In this document: one piece after another, positions 35,773 to 44,400 of the stretch | Layout: every line of letters starts with the position of its first letter | How positions within the stretch are numbered: position 1 is the first letter of the stretch | Assembly: GCA_003224235.1 (NCBI GenBank) | Contig: QHYU01000182.1 | Location: 1 to 62,477, forward strand | Reading direction: 5' to 3' | Source: Acidobacteriota bacterium | GTDB lineage: Bacteria; Acidobacteriota; Terriglobia; Acidiferrales; UBA7541 | DNA length: 62,477 nt | The notes under the pieces: generated by a model | What the model was told of the DNA's origin: nothing | What the model saw: only the letters and a program-made list of their open reading frames with translations | The model's database searches: none | Made by a program: the position numbers and the translations under genes

Positions 35773-36489
35773 CTACGTCCTGCCGTACACGGGGATGGCG
35801 GCGCCGTGCACCACCCGTGCTTCGTCAGAGCACAAGAAGAGTATCACCCGGGCGATCTCTTCCGGCTTCGGCCATTTCGAGAAATCCGCGTTGGGCATGG
35901 CCTGGCGATTGGCAGGGGCATCGAAGATGCTCGGCACAACCGAGTTGACGTTGATGTGGTACGGCTTCACTTCTTCGGCCAGCGAATCGAACAGAGCGAG
36001 CGCGCCGGCCTTGGAGGCGGCGTATAGCGCCGCGCTGGGCGAGTGGCCATAACCCGCCTTCGAGGCTACGTTCACAATCCAGCCGCGATCTTGGGCAATC
36101 ATCGGGGGAACCACGGCGGTGGCGAGCACGAATCCTGCCTTCAGGTTGAGTCCCAGCATCTGCTCGTACGTTTTGACGCCGACCTCCCAGAGATTTTTTC
36201 CACCGGCATAGCCGCCCACGGTGTTCACTAGGCAATCGAGACGTCCGTGCCGTTCCAACACGCCGCCCACAAACTCTTTCACTGCGGCCTCGTCGGTCAC
36301 GTCCAACGCCGCCCCGCTCAGCCGAGCACTGGCATCGCCGGCTACGGCGGCTGCCAACTCATCATACTCCGCCCGCTTGCGGTAGGTGACGATAACCCGG
36401 GCGCCGGCTTCGAGAAACGCCCGGCTCACCGCGCGGCCCAGCGCTCCGGTGCCGCCGGCGACGAGAACCACCCTGTTCTGTCCGTTCAC
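35773..36489 (-). CDS. short-chain dehydrogenase/reductase
   Basis: 238 residues. Cofactor motif AGGTGALGRA at 11-20, catalytic YAASK, and NVASKAGYGHSP. The fold motif has NTVGG in place of NNAG. It is a classical SDR of unknown substrate. It lies 37 bases before the debranching gene and 64 bases after the glucose dehydrogenase gene, so it probably acts on a sugar or sugar acid in the same pathway (inference). Confidence 0.92.
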   Translation of the reverse strand: MNGQNRVVLVAGGTGALGRAVSRAFLEAGARVIVTYRKRAEYDELAAAVAGDASARLSGAALDVTDEAAVKEFVGGVLERHGRLDCLVNTVGGYAGGKNLWEVGVKTYEQMLGLNLKAGFVLATAVVPPMIAQDRGWIVNVASKAGYGHSPSAALYAASKAGALALFDSLAEEVKPYHINVNSVVPSIFDAPANRQAMPNADFSKWPKPEEIARVILFLCSDEARVVHGAAIPVYGRT

Positions 36490-36553
36490 GGGCTAACCTC
36501 CGCAGTGCTCCCGAGTCGCGCTTCATCGCGAAAAACGCCGCCGGTGCGGCGCG

Positions 36554-37657
36554 CTACAAGGCCGCGATTTCACAGTACACCTTGATGGCGTCCTTGGCCT
36601 CGGTGAGCGTGTCGATCAGCTCCCGGTAATTCTCCAGGCCCTTGATCGGGTGCGTGAGCAGTTTGCACAGCCAGCCAGGATAGGTGAGCTCCGCCTCCGC
36701 CAGGTCCTGCACGCCCATCTCAAAATACTCCCGGTTGGCATTCACGCTTCCGACGGCCACTTTGTTGCCCAGCACGAATCCCAGGTTGATCTTGTCGGCC
36801 GGGATTTGCACCTTGCGGTCGCCGCCAGTGACGCTGACCATGATGAGCACACCGTTTTTCCCAAGCGTCTCCATGGCCTGGAATACCAGCGGTGAAAAAC
36901 CGGTGCCTTCCAGAATCATGTCGAAGGGGCCGTACTTTTCCGAGGCCTGCTGCAGGGACAGATCCTGAGTGCTGGCGTAGCGCGCGCCGAGCTGCTCGAC
37001 CAGCTCAGAATTTCGGTAAGGAGGCCGGGTAAGCCCTAAGGTGACCACTGCGAGCCCGCGCAGCCGCAGGATCAGCGTGGCCAGCAAACCTAAGGTGCCG
37101 GCTCCCAATACGGCGGCGCGGCGCGGGCGCCACACGCGCAGCCGGCGCTGGATCTGGTACGCCTGCGCGATGCCCTTCTCGGCGATACTGGTCGGCTCCA
37201 TTAACACACCGACGTGCTTCAGGCCCTGCGGCACGCGAATGATGTATTCGGGATCGTCCACGTAGTACTCGGTCAGGAAGCCGTGGCGGAGATTGATGCC
37301 GCGCTCGTAATAGCGGTCGTCAGTGGTCATGTCGTAGGTGCCGATTAGGTCGTAAATACTCGAGCCGGGTCGGCGGACGGTCGCCGTGACGTAGTCGCCG
37401 GGCCGGAACTCTTGCGCGTCGGGCCCCATCTCTTCGACCTGTCCCAAACTCTCATGGCCGAGAATGAGGTAATCGTCGCCCGGCGGCGCCGCTCCGTATT
37501 CCGCGGCGTTGATCTCCTTGTCGGTGCCGTCCACGCCCACGCGCAGGATTTTGACCAACACACCGCGCCCGTGGGGCACATCCTCAAGCCGAGGTTTGGG
37601 GACTTCCCGCAAGTGGATGCTGTTCGGTTTGCCCGGAATGACGCAGATGGCTTTCAT
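36554..37657 (-). CDS. zinc-dependent glucose 1-dehydrogenase, archaeal type
   Basis: 367 residues. It belongs to the medium-chain alcohol dehydrogenase group that includes glucose dehydrogenases of Sulfolobus, Thermoplasma and Haloferax. Catalytic-zinc candidates are D43 (VGVDGTDKE), H68 and E69 (LGHES) and E154 ([11 protein letters not shown]). Asp instead of Cys at the first position is the arrangement known from the haloarchaeal enzyme. The NAD(P) motif is GAGTLG at 185-190. It oxidises glucose to gluconolactone. The RBS and ATG are normal, and GH63 and debranching genes flank it, fitting glucose release followed by oxidation. Confidence 0.9.
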   Translation of the reverse strand: MKAICVIPGKPNSIHLREVPKPRLEDVPHGRGVLVKILRVGVDGTDKEINAAEYGAAPPGDDYLILGHESLGQVEEMGPDAQEFRPGDYVTATVRRPGSSIYDLIGTYDMTTDDRYYERGINLRHGFLTEYYVDDPEYIIRVPQGLKHVGVLMEPTSIAEKGIAQAYQIQRRLRVWRPRRAAVLGAGTLGLLATLILRLRGLAVVTLGLTRPPYRNSELVEQLGARYASTQDLSLQQASEKYGPFDMILEGTGFSPLVFQAMETLGKNGVLIMVSVTGGDRKVQIPADKINLGFVLGNKVAVGSVNANREYFEMGVQDLAEAELTYPGWLCKLLTHPIKGLENYRELIDTLTEAKDAIKVYCEIAAL

Positions 37658-37938
37658 GAATGGTCTCCTTCAACGGCTCGCTTGTTTCTGCGGCAGTGTG
37701 GAGGCCTCCACTGCATCGAAGGGTTCGATTGTAGCGCCGCGGTCTCGCGGTAAAGTTGGCGGCGCAGCCCTGTTCGCCGGAAACGGCCGACGAGATGCCG
37801 GCGTGGCACTGGCAGCGCGCCCCGACCGAGTCGTGACGCAAAGACCGCGCTTCAGCGGGCCAATCTGGCGGGCACAGGTCCCGCCACGCAAAGAAATTCA
37901 CAGGCTCTCATCCAGGAGCCAGGGAGGGCGCCGCCAGC

Positions 37939-40662
37939 CTACTCCCCGCTCTGTTCGATGAGCTTGGCGACGAGTGCGGTCCAACCGGTTTGATGGCTGG
38001 CTCCAACGCCGACGCCCGTGTCACCTTGAAAGTACTCGTGGAACAGAAGCAAATTGCGCCAGTACGGATCCGTCTGGAAAATCTCCAGATTGCCAAAAGC
38101 GGGGCGGCGGCCGTCACTCGCGCGCAGGAAAAGGTGGGTCAGGCGGTGCGAAAGGTCCCGCGCCACCTCCCACAGTGGTACGGTGGATCGCGAGCCGGTG
38201 GGTAGCTCGACTTTCAAACAGTCCCCGAAGTAGTGGTGAAACTTCTGCAGCGATTCGATCAGCAGGAAATTCATCGGGAACCACACCGGCCCGCGCCAGT
38301 TAGAGTTCCCGCCGAAGAGACCGGTGGTGGACTCAGCCGGCTCGTAGTCCACACGATTTTCGTGGCCATTGACATGCAGCACATAGGGGTGTTCGCGGTG
38401 ATGCTTGGAAAGCGCTCGAATGCCGTGCGGGGAGAGAAACTCGTTCTCGTCCAGCATGTAGCGGAGCACGCTCACGAGCTGCCGGCGGTTTACCAGCGAG
38501 AGCAAGCGGCGCACGCCGCGTGACGACCGCTGGGTCATTTCAATGTGGTCGGGCACGTCAGGATGGTTGTCGATGAACCACTGCATGCGCCGCTTGAACC
38601 CCTGCAGCCGATCCACGATTTCCGGCTCGAGCATCTCCACCGCAAACAACGGCACCAGGCCCACCATGGAGCGTATCTTGAGGAAATGGTGGCTGCCATC
38701 GGGCAAATGGAGCACGTCGTAGTAAAAACCGTCCTCCTCATCCCAGAGCTCAATGCCCTCACCGCCGCGATTGTTCATGGCGTGGGCGATGTAAACAAAG
38801 TGCTCGAAGAATTTGCTGGCCACATCCTCATAGGACATCTCTTCGCGTGCCAGCTCGAGGGCGATGGCCAGCATATTCAGGCAGTACATCCCCATCCAAC
38901 TGGTTCCGTCGGACTGCTCCAAGTGCCCGCCAGTGGGCAACGGCGCCGAACGGTCAAACACACCGATGTTGTCCAGGCCGAGAAACCCGCCTTGGAAAAC
39001 GTTCATCCCGTCGGGGTCCTTGCGGTTCACCCACCAGGTGAAGTTCAGCAGCAGCTTGTGGAAGACGCGCTCGAGAAAAGCGCGGTCGGCTTTGCCTCGG
39101 ATACGCTTCTCGATCTTGTAAACACGCCAGGCGGCCCAGGCGTGCACCGCTGGGTTGACGTCGCCGAAGGCCCACTCGTAGGCCGGCAACTGCCCGTTGG
39201 GGTGCATGTACCACTCGCGCAGCAGCAGGATGAGCTGGTCCTTGGCATAGTCCGGATCGATCAAGGCCAGTGGCACGCAGTGGAAGGCCAGGTCCCAGGC
39301 CGCGTACCAGGGATGCTCCCACTTATCAGGCATCGAGATCACGTCCTCGTTGTACAGGTGGGTCCAGTCGCGGTTGCGCCCGCGCTTGCGCTCCTGCGGA
39401 GGCGGCGGACCTGCCGGATCGCCCTCCAGCCAGGTACGCAGGTCGTAGTGATAGTACTGCTTGGTCCAGAGCAGCCCGGCAAACGCCTGCCTCTGCACGT
39501 TGCGCGCATCTTCGGAAATGCCCTTGGGCGCGCGTTGGGCGTAGAACTCGTCAGCTTCGGCGAGCCGCATGGCGAACACCTGCTCAAATTCGTCGCCAAA
39601 CGGATGCTCCGGAATCTGGACGGGCAAAGGCACAACGGCGGAGCGCCTTACCGGGCCGTTGGGGATGTCCCACTCGCGTTTGGTATCCACGTGGGGGGGT
39701 TGATTGGTAAAGCGTAGACGCAGCATCTCACTGCTGCCGGGTCCGAGCCGCAGCCGGTAGAGCGCGGCAGCCTTGGTGCCGACTTGCGCGGGATTCACCA
39801 CATGACGGTAGCCATGCACAACGTAGTCGTTGATGCTGTCTTTCACGAAGGGTGTGCGATTCTGTCCGCCCCACAGGCGCTTGAAGTTGGTTTCATTCTC
39901 AGTGAAGAGCGGCTCGGGCGCGCCCTCGCAGAGCAGCCAGCGCGTGCCGATGGTTTTCTCGTCAGCCTGGATAGCCATGGTGCCGGGCGGGGCGGGCACC
40001 AGCGCAAGACTCGGGCGCGCCGGATCGCGACCCCACGACCAGGTGTCGCGGAACCACAGCGTGGGCAACAGGTGCAGCTCCGCTGCTTCGGGGCCGCGGT
40101 TGTGCGCGGTGATCCGGATGAGGATGTCTTCGGCAGTGGCCTTGGCATACTCGATGAAGACGTCGAAGTAGCGGTTCTCCGCAAACACCCCCGTATCCAG
40201 CAACTCGTATTCCGGAGCCTTGCGCCCGCGGCGCCGATTCTCTTCCACCAATTCCGTATAGGGGAAGGCCGCCTGCGGGTACTTATAAAGAAACCTCATG
40301 CAGGAGTGCGTCGGTGTGGAGTCCAAATAGAAGTAGTACTCCTTCACATCCTCGCCGTGGTTGCCTTCGTTGCCGGTCAGCCCGAACAGGCGCTCCTTGA
40401 GAATTGCGTCGCGGCCATTCCACAGCGCCAGCGCAAAGCAGATGCGCTGGTGGCGGTCGGAGATACCGCCGATGCCGTCTTCGCCCCAGCGATACGCGCG
40501 CGAGCGAGCGTGGTCGTGCGGAAAGTACTCCCAGGCCGTGCCGTATGCACTGTAGTCCTCGCGCACCGTGCCCCACTGCCGCTCCGAAAGATACGGCCCC
40601 CAGCGCTTCCAGTGCACTTGGCGCAGACGCGATTCTTCCAGCCTTCTTTCTTCCACTGTCAT
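37939..40662 (-). CDS. GH63-type glucosidase (MGH1-like glycoside hydrolase)
   Basis: 907 residues, cytoplasmic by absence of a signal peptide. Motifs of the bacterial GH63 group: [20 protein letters not shown] near the N-terminus, [38 protein letters not shown] and [22 protein letters not shown]63 enzymes remove terminal alpha-linked glucose or related sugars; bacterial members act on kojibiose-like, glucosylglycerate or mannosylglycerate substrates, and the exact one here is unknown. It is the first gene of the minus-strand sugar cluster, 281 bases before the glucose dehydrogenase. Confidence 0.92.
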   Translation of the reverse strand: MTVEERRLEESRLRQVHWKRWGPYLSERQWGTVREDYSAYGTAWEYFPHDHARSRAYRWGEDGIGGISDRHQRICFALALWNGRDAILKERLFGLTGNEGNHGEDVKEYYFYLDSTPTHSCMRFLYKYPQAAFPYTELVEENRRRGRKAPEYELLDTGVFAENRYFDVFIEYAKATAEDILIRITAHNRGPEAAELHLLPTLWFRDTWSWGRDPARPSLALVPAPPGTMAIQADEKTIGTRWLLCEGAPEPLFTENETNFKRLWGGQNRTPFVKDSINDYVVHGYRHVVNPAQVGTKAAALYRLRLGPGSSEMLRLRFTNQPPHVDTKREWDIPNGPVRRSAVVPLPVQIPEHPFGDEFEQVFAMRLAEADEFYAQRAPKGISEDARNVQRQAFAGLLWTKQYYHYDLRTWLEGDPAGPPPPQERKRGRNRDWTHLYNEDVISMPDKWEHPWYAAWDLAFHCVPLALIDPDYAKDQLILLLREWYMHPNGQLPAYEWAFGDVNPAVHAWAAWRVYKIEKRIRGKADRAFLERVFHKLLLNFTWWVNRKDPDGMNVFQGGFLGLDNIGVFDRSAPLPTGGHLEQSDGTSWMGMYCLNMLAIALELAREEMSYEDVASKFFEHFVYIAHAMNNRGGEGIELWDEEDGFYYDVLHLPDGSHHFLKIRSMVGLVPLFAVEMLEPEIVDRLQGFKRRMQWFIDNHPDVPDHIEMTQRSSRGVRRLLSLVNRRQLVSVLRYMLDENEFLSPHGIRALSKHHREHPYVLHVNGHENRVDYEPAESTTGLFGGNSNWRGPVWFPMNFLLIESLQKFHHYFGDCLKVELPTGSRSTVPLWEVARDLSHRLTHLFLRASDGRRPAFGNLEIFQTDPYWRNLLLFHEYFQGDTGVGVGASHQTGWTALVAKLIEQSGE

Positions 40663-41032
40663 TTCGACACTTCCTCGTGCCCTTTCACCGCCTTGCTTCT
40701 ATGGGGATCCGCCGCCGGTGAGATGGCCCCCAGGGTCCGCGACTCTGCCCCGCGTGACAGTGCACTTAGGCCCTTAAATCTGGTGCGGGCCGATGGGCTT
40801 TGCTTCACAAGCCGTGCACGGAGTGGTGCGGATTCCTCCCCTAGTCATCCGATTGATGTCTGGGCCCCCACAACTGGTAGTTTACCAGCAGGCGAGAGGG
40901 AAATGTAAGGTTGGCTGGGGGTCTGTGACCTGGCCCCCGAAAACTGGTGAAAAGGGGAGGCCCCGGGCTCTACAGAGGGCTGAAAACCCGGGGCCTTGGG
41001 GCGGGCCGGAAAGAACTCTTGTGCGCAAGCCG
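40663..41032. other. intergenic region between the glucosidase and a small HTH gene
   Basis: 370 bases with no supported gene. It contains a terminator-like hairpin at 40951-40995 and presumably the promoter of the glucosidase operon, which I could not place. Confidence 0.45.
40951..40995 (-). terminator. terminator-like hairpin
   Basis: On the minus strand a perfect 9-base stem GGCCCCGGG / CCCGGGGCC with a 19-base loop is followed by TCCCCTTTT. It lies 37 bases past the stop of the small HTH gene. Confidence 0.5.
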
Positions 41033-41320
41033 CTAGTCAGGCGCTTGAGCCGCCAGCAGGCCGAGCCTGCGCAGCTCTTCGTACGTGTACACCATTTGCT
41101 CGCTGCTGCCACTCTTCTCCACGTGGCCTAGGCCGGAAACGCGCGAAAGCTGCCGGAGTTCTATGGTCGTGACGCCAAGCAAGATGGCTGCGCGGCGCTC
41201 CCCAACTTGATCTAGGTTATTGCCGTCCACTCGAGTGCGCCTTCCTTCAACGGACAGATCATGTCCGAGAGAGGGGACTATGAAGCTAGCTTGATGCGGG
41301 GCGTAACGAGAAGATCGCAT
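41033..41320 (-). CDS. small protein with MerR/excisionase-like helix-turn-helix
   Basis: 95 residues. The C-terminal half, RAAILLGVTTIELRQLSRVS then QMVYTYEELRRLGLLAA, looks like a MerR- or excisionase-type winged helix that binds DNA. The N-terminal 45 residues are not conserved-looking, so the true start may be internal. No partner gene is adjacent. A terminator-like hairpin follows. It could regulate neighbouring genes or be a mobile-element remnant. Confidence 0.45.
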   Translation of the reverse strand: MRSSRYAPHQASFIVPSLGHDLSVEGRRTRVDGNNLDQVGERRAAILLGVTTIELRQLSRVSGLGHVEKSGSSEQMVYTYEELRRLGLLAAQAPD

Positions 41321-41639
41321 AAAGGGCGCTGGAGCGCAATCCCTTGAATCTGGGATTTTGCTGGGAAAAAACCCCGGCCTCTTGCGTATTACTACGGGGA
41401 ACCCCCGCGGCCGTTGTCGCCTCCAACTTCAAGGTTGGCAACCCTTCCGGCGAGGTCCGTGAGACGACACTGGATCGATTGACTGAATTCCTGCGGGCAG
41501 TGGCCCGGTGCCTCCGCGCGATGCAGAGACGTGCGCGGACTCCGAGGTCGAGTTGCCGGCTACTTGCCTCGGAACCGCCGGAACATCGTCGCGACCTAAC
41601 TCACCTCCAAGCCGTTTTTTCGCGACGCCCGTTCCGTTC
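41321..41639. other. intergenic region before the duplicated leader
   Basis: 319 bases without a supported gene. It includes TTGCGTATTACTACGGGGAA at 41382-41401, which resembles TATGCGTACTACTACGTAGA before the second copy of the leader near 52840. Confidence 0.4.
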
Positions 41640-42000
41640 TCAGTAGTACTACGGCCCGCCTCGCAGATTTTTCCTTGCAGAATGCCAGATCCACCGGATT
41701 GTGGTGCCGCGCGCCTCATGAGATTTTCTTGTCATGATGCCCCGCAGTAGAACGAAGCGGTCCTCAAGCAGATCACTCCTCCAGCGGTGGGAATCTGTAT
41801 TGGTTCCCGTAACCCGAGGAAAAAGGCAACGCCCTTTCTGCGGCGCAGTTCCAACCGCTGTAGCAGTGATCCAGGGCCCGTGGCTCGCTGTCGCGTGGCC
41901 CGGACTTCAGCCGGAGCTTCACCGCCCGCGCTGACGAGCCGAGTCGTACGAATGACTGGCGCTTGGTGACAACAGACTTGCAATACCAGAGGAGGACACA
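41640..42000 (+). promoter_or_regulatory. paralogous structured leader, copy 1
   Basis: The 360 bases before the immunity-like ATG align with 52843-53222. The best part is 41764-41875: outer arms GATCACT (41771-41777) and AGTGATC (41865-41871), then CAGCGGT (41782-41788) and ACCGCTG (41854-41860), enclose an inner hairpin around AAAGG-N-CCTTT. GGAATCTGTATT is shared by both copies. It could be a cis-acting RNA or a processed small RNA. Confidence 0.55.
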
Positions 42001-42366
42001 ATGTACACTGCACATTACCAAGGGACGGCGCAAGTGGTGGTGATCGCCGGGCTGGTCCTGCTGTACTTCTTGCCCGCCTTAGTCGCCTGGATCAATCGCA
42101 GGAAGAACGCCGCGGCCATTACCCTGCTCAATCTCTTCCTGGGCTGGACGTTTGTGGGCTGGGTCCTGCCCCTGGTCTTGGCCTACATCCCCGACGGCCA
42201 CCTTCTCCAAGCCTCCTTGCCACCGCCACAATCACTGACGTTCCCTCCCGTGCCGGTCGATGAGGGCAGGCACACCGTCTGGACCGCCCCAGCAGTGGCC
42301 AAGACGGAAGACGTGTTTATCGTCCGCGGCCGTTTGGTTCTGGAGGAAGGCCCCGAGGCAACCTAA
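42001..42366 (+). CDS. superinfection immunity-like membrane protein
   Basis: 121 residues with GAGGAGG before the ATG. Two membrane segments (VVVIAGLVLLYFLPALVAWI and LLNLFLGWTFVGWVLPLVLA), separated by the INRRKNAA loop, match the Imm_superinfect family named after phage T4 Imm, which blocks DNA entry of a second phage. Most bacterial members are of unproven function. A soluble tail of about 55 residues, rich in Pro and charged residues, extends beyond the family core. The first 33 codons and the leader recur in the metalloprotease gene at 53223. It precedes a TPR gene by 21 bases. Confidence 0.85.
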   Translation: MYTAHYQGTAQVVVIAGLVLLYFLPALVAWINRRKNAAAITLLNLFLGWTFVGWVLPLVLAYIPDGHLLQASLPPPQSLTFPPVPVDEGRHTVWTAPAVAKTEDVFIVRGRLVLEEGPEAT

Positions 42367-42387
42367 CGTGAGCGATTGGAGCACAAC

Positions 42388-43410
42388 ATGATCCGAGGAC
42401 GAACGTTGACGTGGCTGGCTACACTGCTGGTTTGGGTGTTGGTGATCCGCACGCGAATGACCGCCGCCGACGGTGTGCGTGGATCGATCTCCGGAAGGGT
42501 GCTGTTCGCAACGGACAACCGCCCGGCCGAAGGGGTCAAGGTGGACCTGAGGCGCTCCTCCTTTGAACCCGTGACCACGGTGTTCACGCGCTCGAACGGA
42601 GAGTTTGAGGTCTCCGGACTGGCGTCAGCTAGCTACCTCCTTCTCGTCGAGGAGCAGGGTTACGAGCCAGTGCAGCAGGCCGTGGAGCTCAACCTGAGTG
42701 ACGGACGGGGCTTGCTGCTGTACCTGAAGAAGGCCGACGCGGAGCGCCCGAGCCAACTCGGCAATACCGTTTCCGTGCGGGAGTTGGGCCTCTCGCCCAA
42801 GGCCCACAACGCCTTCCGAATGGGAGTGGAGCGCCTGGTGAAGAAGGATCCTGCCGGGAGCCTGGTCCACTTTCAGCGTGCCGTGGCTGAACTCCCCTCC
42901 TACTACGAGGCCTACCACCAGATGGGCTTAGCCTACATGCGCCTGGGACAAGCGGCCCAGGCTGAGCAAGCCTTCCAGAAAGCCATCGACCTCAGCCAGG
43001 GTCGTTATCCGGAGGCCCTCTTCGGCCTGGCCTCGCTTCTCTCTAACCACCAGCGGTTCTCCGAAGCCGAACTCCTGGCGCGCCGAGGGCTGGAGCTGGA
43101 TGGCAGCTCCTGGAACGGCCAGTTCGAGCTGGCGCGGGCCCTGATGGGGCTGAACCGGGTGGAGACTGCCCAGAAAATTGCAGAAGAAGCGCGCAAGCGC
43201 AATCCCGATTACCCGCTACTCCATTTGTTGCTGGCCAACATCCACATTCGGAAGCGCGACTACCCCGCGCTGTTGGGGGATCTGGACACGTTCCTGAAGC
43301 TCGAGCCGAACGGCCCCACGAGCGATCAGGTTCGCCAGACACGCGAGAAAGTCCAACGGGCCCTGGCCAATGCCCAGAAGGCACTCGCCACCGAAGCGCT
43401 CAGTCGCTGA
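42388..43410 (+). CDS. exported protein with carboxypeptidase-regulatory-like domain and TPR repeats
   Basis: 340 residues from the ATG at 42388 with GGAG upstream; a signal peptide covers residues 1-27. Residues about 32-120 form a carboxypeptidase-regulatory-like beta domain (GSISGRVLFATDNRPAEGVK, FEVSGLASASYLLLVEEQGY). Residues 130-330 form TPR repeats (YEAYHQMGLAYMRLGQAAQA, LLANIHIRKRDYPALL). Such proteins bind other proteins in the periplasm. Close spacing suggests co-transcription with the immunity-like gene. Confidence 0.87.
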   Translation: MIRGRTLTWLATLLVWVLVIRTRMTAADGVRGSISGRVLFATDNRPAEGVKVDLRRSSFEPVTTVFTRSNGEFEVSGLASASYLLLVEEQGYEPVQQAVELNLSDGRGLLLYLKKADAERPSQLGNTVSVRELGLSPKAHNAFRMGVERLVKKDPAGSLVHFQRAVAELPSYYEAYHQMGLAYMRLGQAAQAEQAFQKAIDLSQGRYPEALFGLASLLSNHQRFSEAELLARRGLELDGSSWNGQFELARALMGLNRVETAQKIAEEARKRNPDYPLLHLLLANIHIRKRDYPALLGDLDTFLKLEPNGPTSDQVRQTREKVQRALANAQKALATEALSR

Positions 43411-43736
43411 TCCCAATGGATCCGTATGCACCGCACGTATTTCGCCTCGGCTGGCGAGCGCCGAGGTTCGCTCGTTACGAAGGGCCGGAATTGGAGCCGT
43501 CTTCTATCGACGCTGCAGCCTGCGCCCGATAGAGGCTAGCAACTCGTCGTGTTACTCTTGCCTGTGCCGAAAAACTCTCTAAGGCATTTGTAGACACGGA
43601 CTCCGGGTGTGCGGGTGGAATCGGGAAGTACTTCCGTACCGAAAAACGAAAACCCCAGCACCATAGACCCTGCGGTAACGACCATTCACAATTACCTTCC
43701 GATGAAAATAACCCGATAGCGTTTGGGAGACAGGAA
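43411..43736. other. intergenic region upstream of the small zinc-ribbon gene
   Basis: 326 bases; no other gene is supported. GGGAGACAGGA at 43725-43735 serves as ribosome site for 43737. A palindromic GAAGTACTTC lies at 43627-43636. Confidence 0.45.
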
Positions 43737-43898
43737 ATGACGGTACTGTGGTGGTGCATCGACTGCGACAAGACAGTCCAGTTAGACAGACACGGCCGCT
43801 GCGGGACCTGCTGTTCAGATGCGGTGGTTTCGACGGAGGAGCCTGCCAGCGCGACCAGCTCAACCGCTCTCGTCACACTTCTGAGCGAAGATTCCTAG
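43737..43898 (+). CDS. 53-residue zinc-ribbon-like protein
   Basis: MTVLWWCIDCDKTVQLDRHG then RCGTCCSDAVVST: paired CxxC motifs (CIDC and CGTC) 13 residues apart, a compact zinc ribbon, followed by a Thr/Ser-rich tail. A purine-rich ribosome site precedes the ATG. Similar tiny proteins starting with WWC and ending in GSxAV are, to my knowledge, frequent in acidobacterial genomes but often unannotated because of their length. A nucleic-acid or protein binding role is possible. Confidence 0.7.
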   Translation: MTVLWWCIDCDKTVQLDRHGRCGTCCSDAVVSTEEPASATSSTALVTLLSEDS

Positions 43899-44400
43899 AC
43901 ACGCGGGCCTCGTCTGAAGCTACCAAGCCCCCAAAGCGGTTTTAACCTGACCCAAAAAGACTCAGCAGCTTACTTCCAGCTCGGCCTCCAGCCCCCTCAA
44001 AACACGGGGAGGACGATGGTCCACTCCAGAAAATCGCCAACCGATTCACCTGAACACGAATAATCCCCTTGCCCGCGTCAACCTCGGCGACGCCCGACGT
44101 CTACTCGAGTACCCCACCCAGTCCTGTCATCATGCTTGGCCTTTTGTGATAGTGGGAGGGTGGCTGCCGCCCATTGCAACAAGACGGACTGATACAGCGC
44201 GGGCGGGCGGTATAGAGCTATCGACCCCGCAGTATCGCCAGCGGTGCAAGCGGAACTGAGCGGCTACCCCCGGTCGCCCGGCCATTTTGAGCAGTAAGGC
44301 TCACTGTCTGGCCTCTTTCTGTTCCTTTGACCAGTTTTTCTCCGCTCACATTGCAGTTAGCTTGTGAACGCCAGCCGCAGTCACCAACAGGGGGTGAGTA
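43899..44400. other. 502-base intergenic region
   Basis: No gene, hairpin with T run, or repeat was recognised. It should contain the promoter of the phosphoesterase gene; no convincing -35/-10 pair was found. Confidence 0.45.

Noticed and set aside
38545-40908. Two long plus-strand frames (390 and 374 codons)
   Set aside because: Antisense to the GH63-type gene and lacking motifs.
42001-42366. Evidence for a prophage
   Set aside because: The immunity-like protein is the only phage-related gene; no structural, integrase or lysis genes are nearby.
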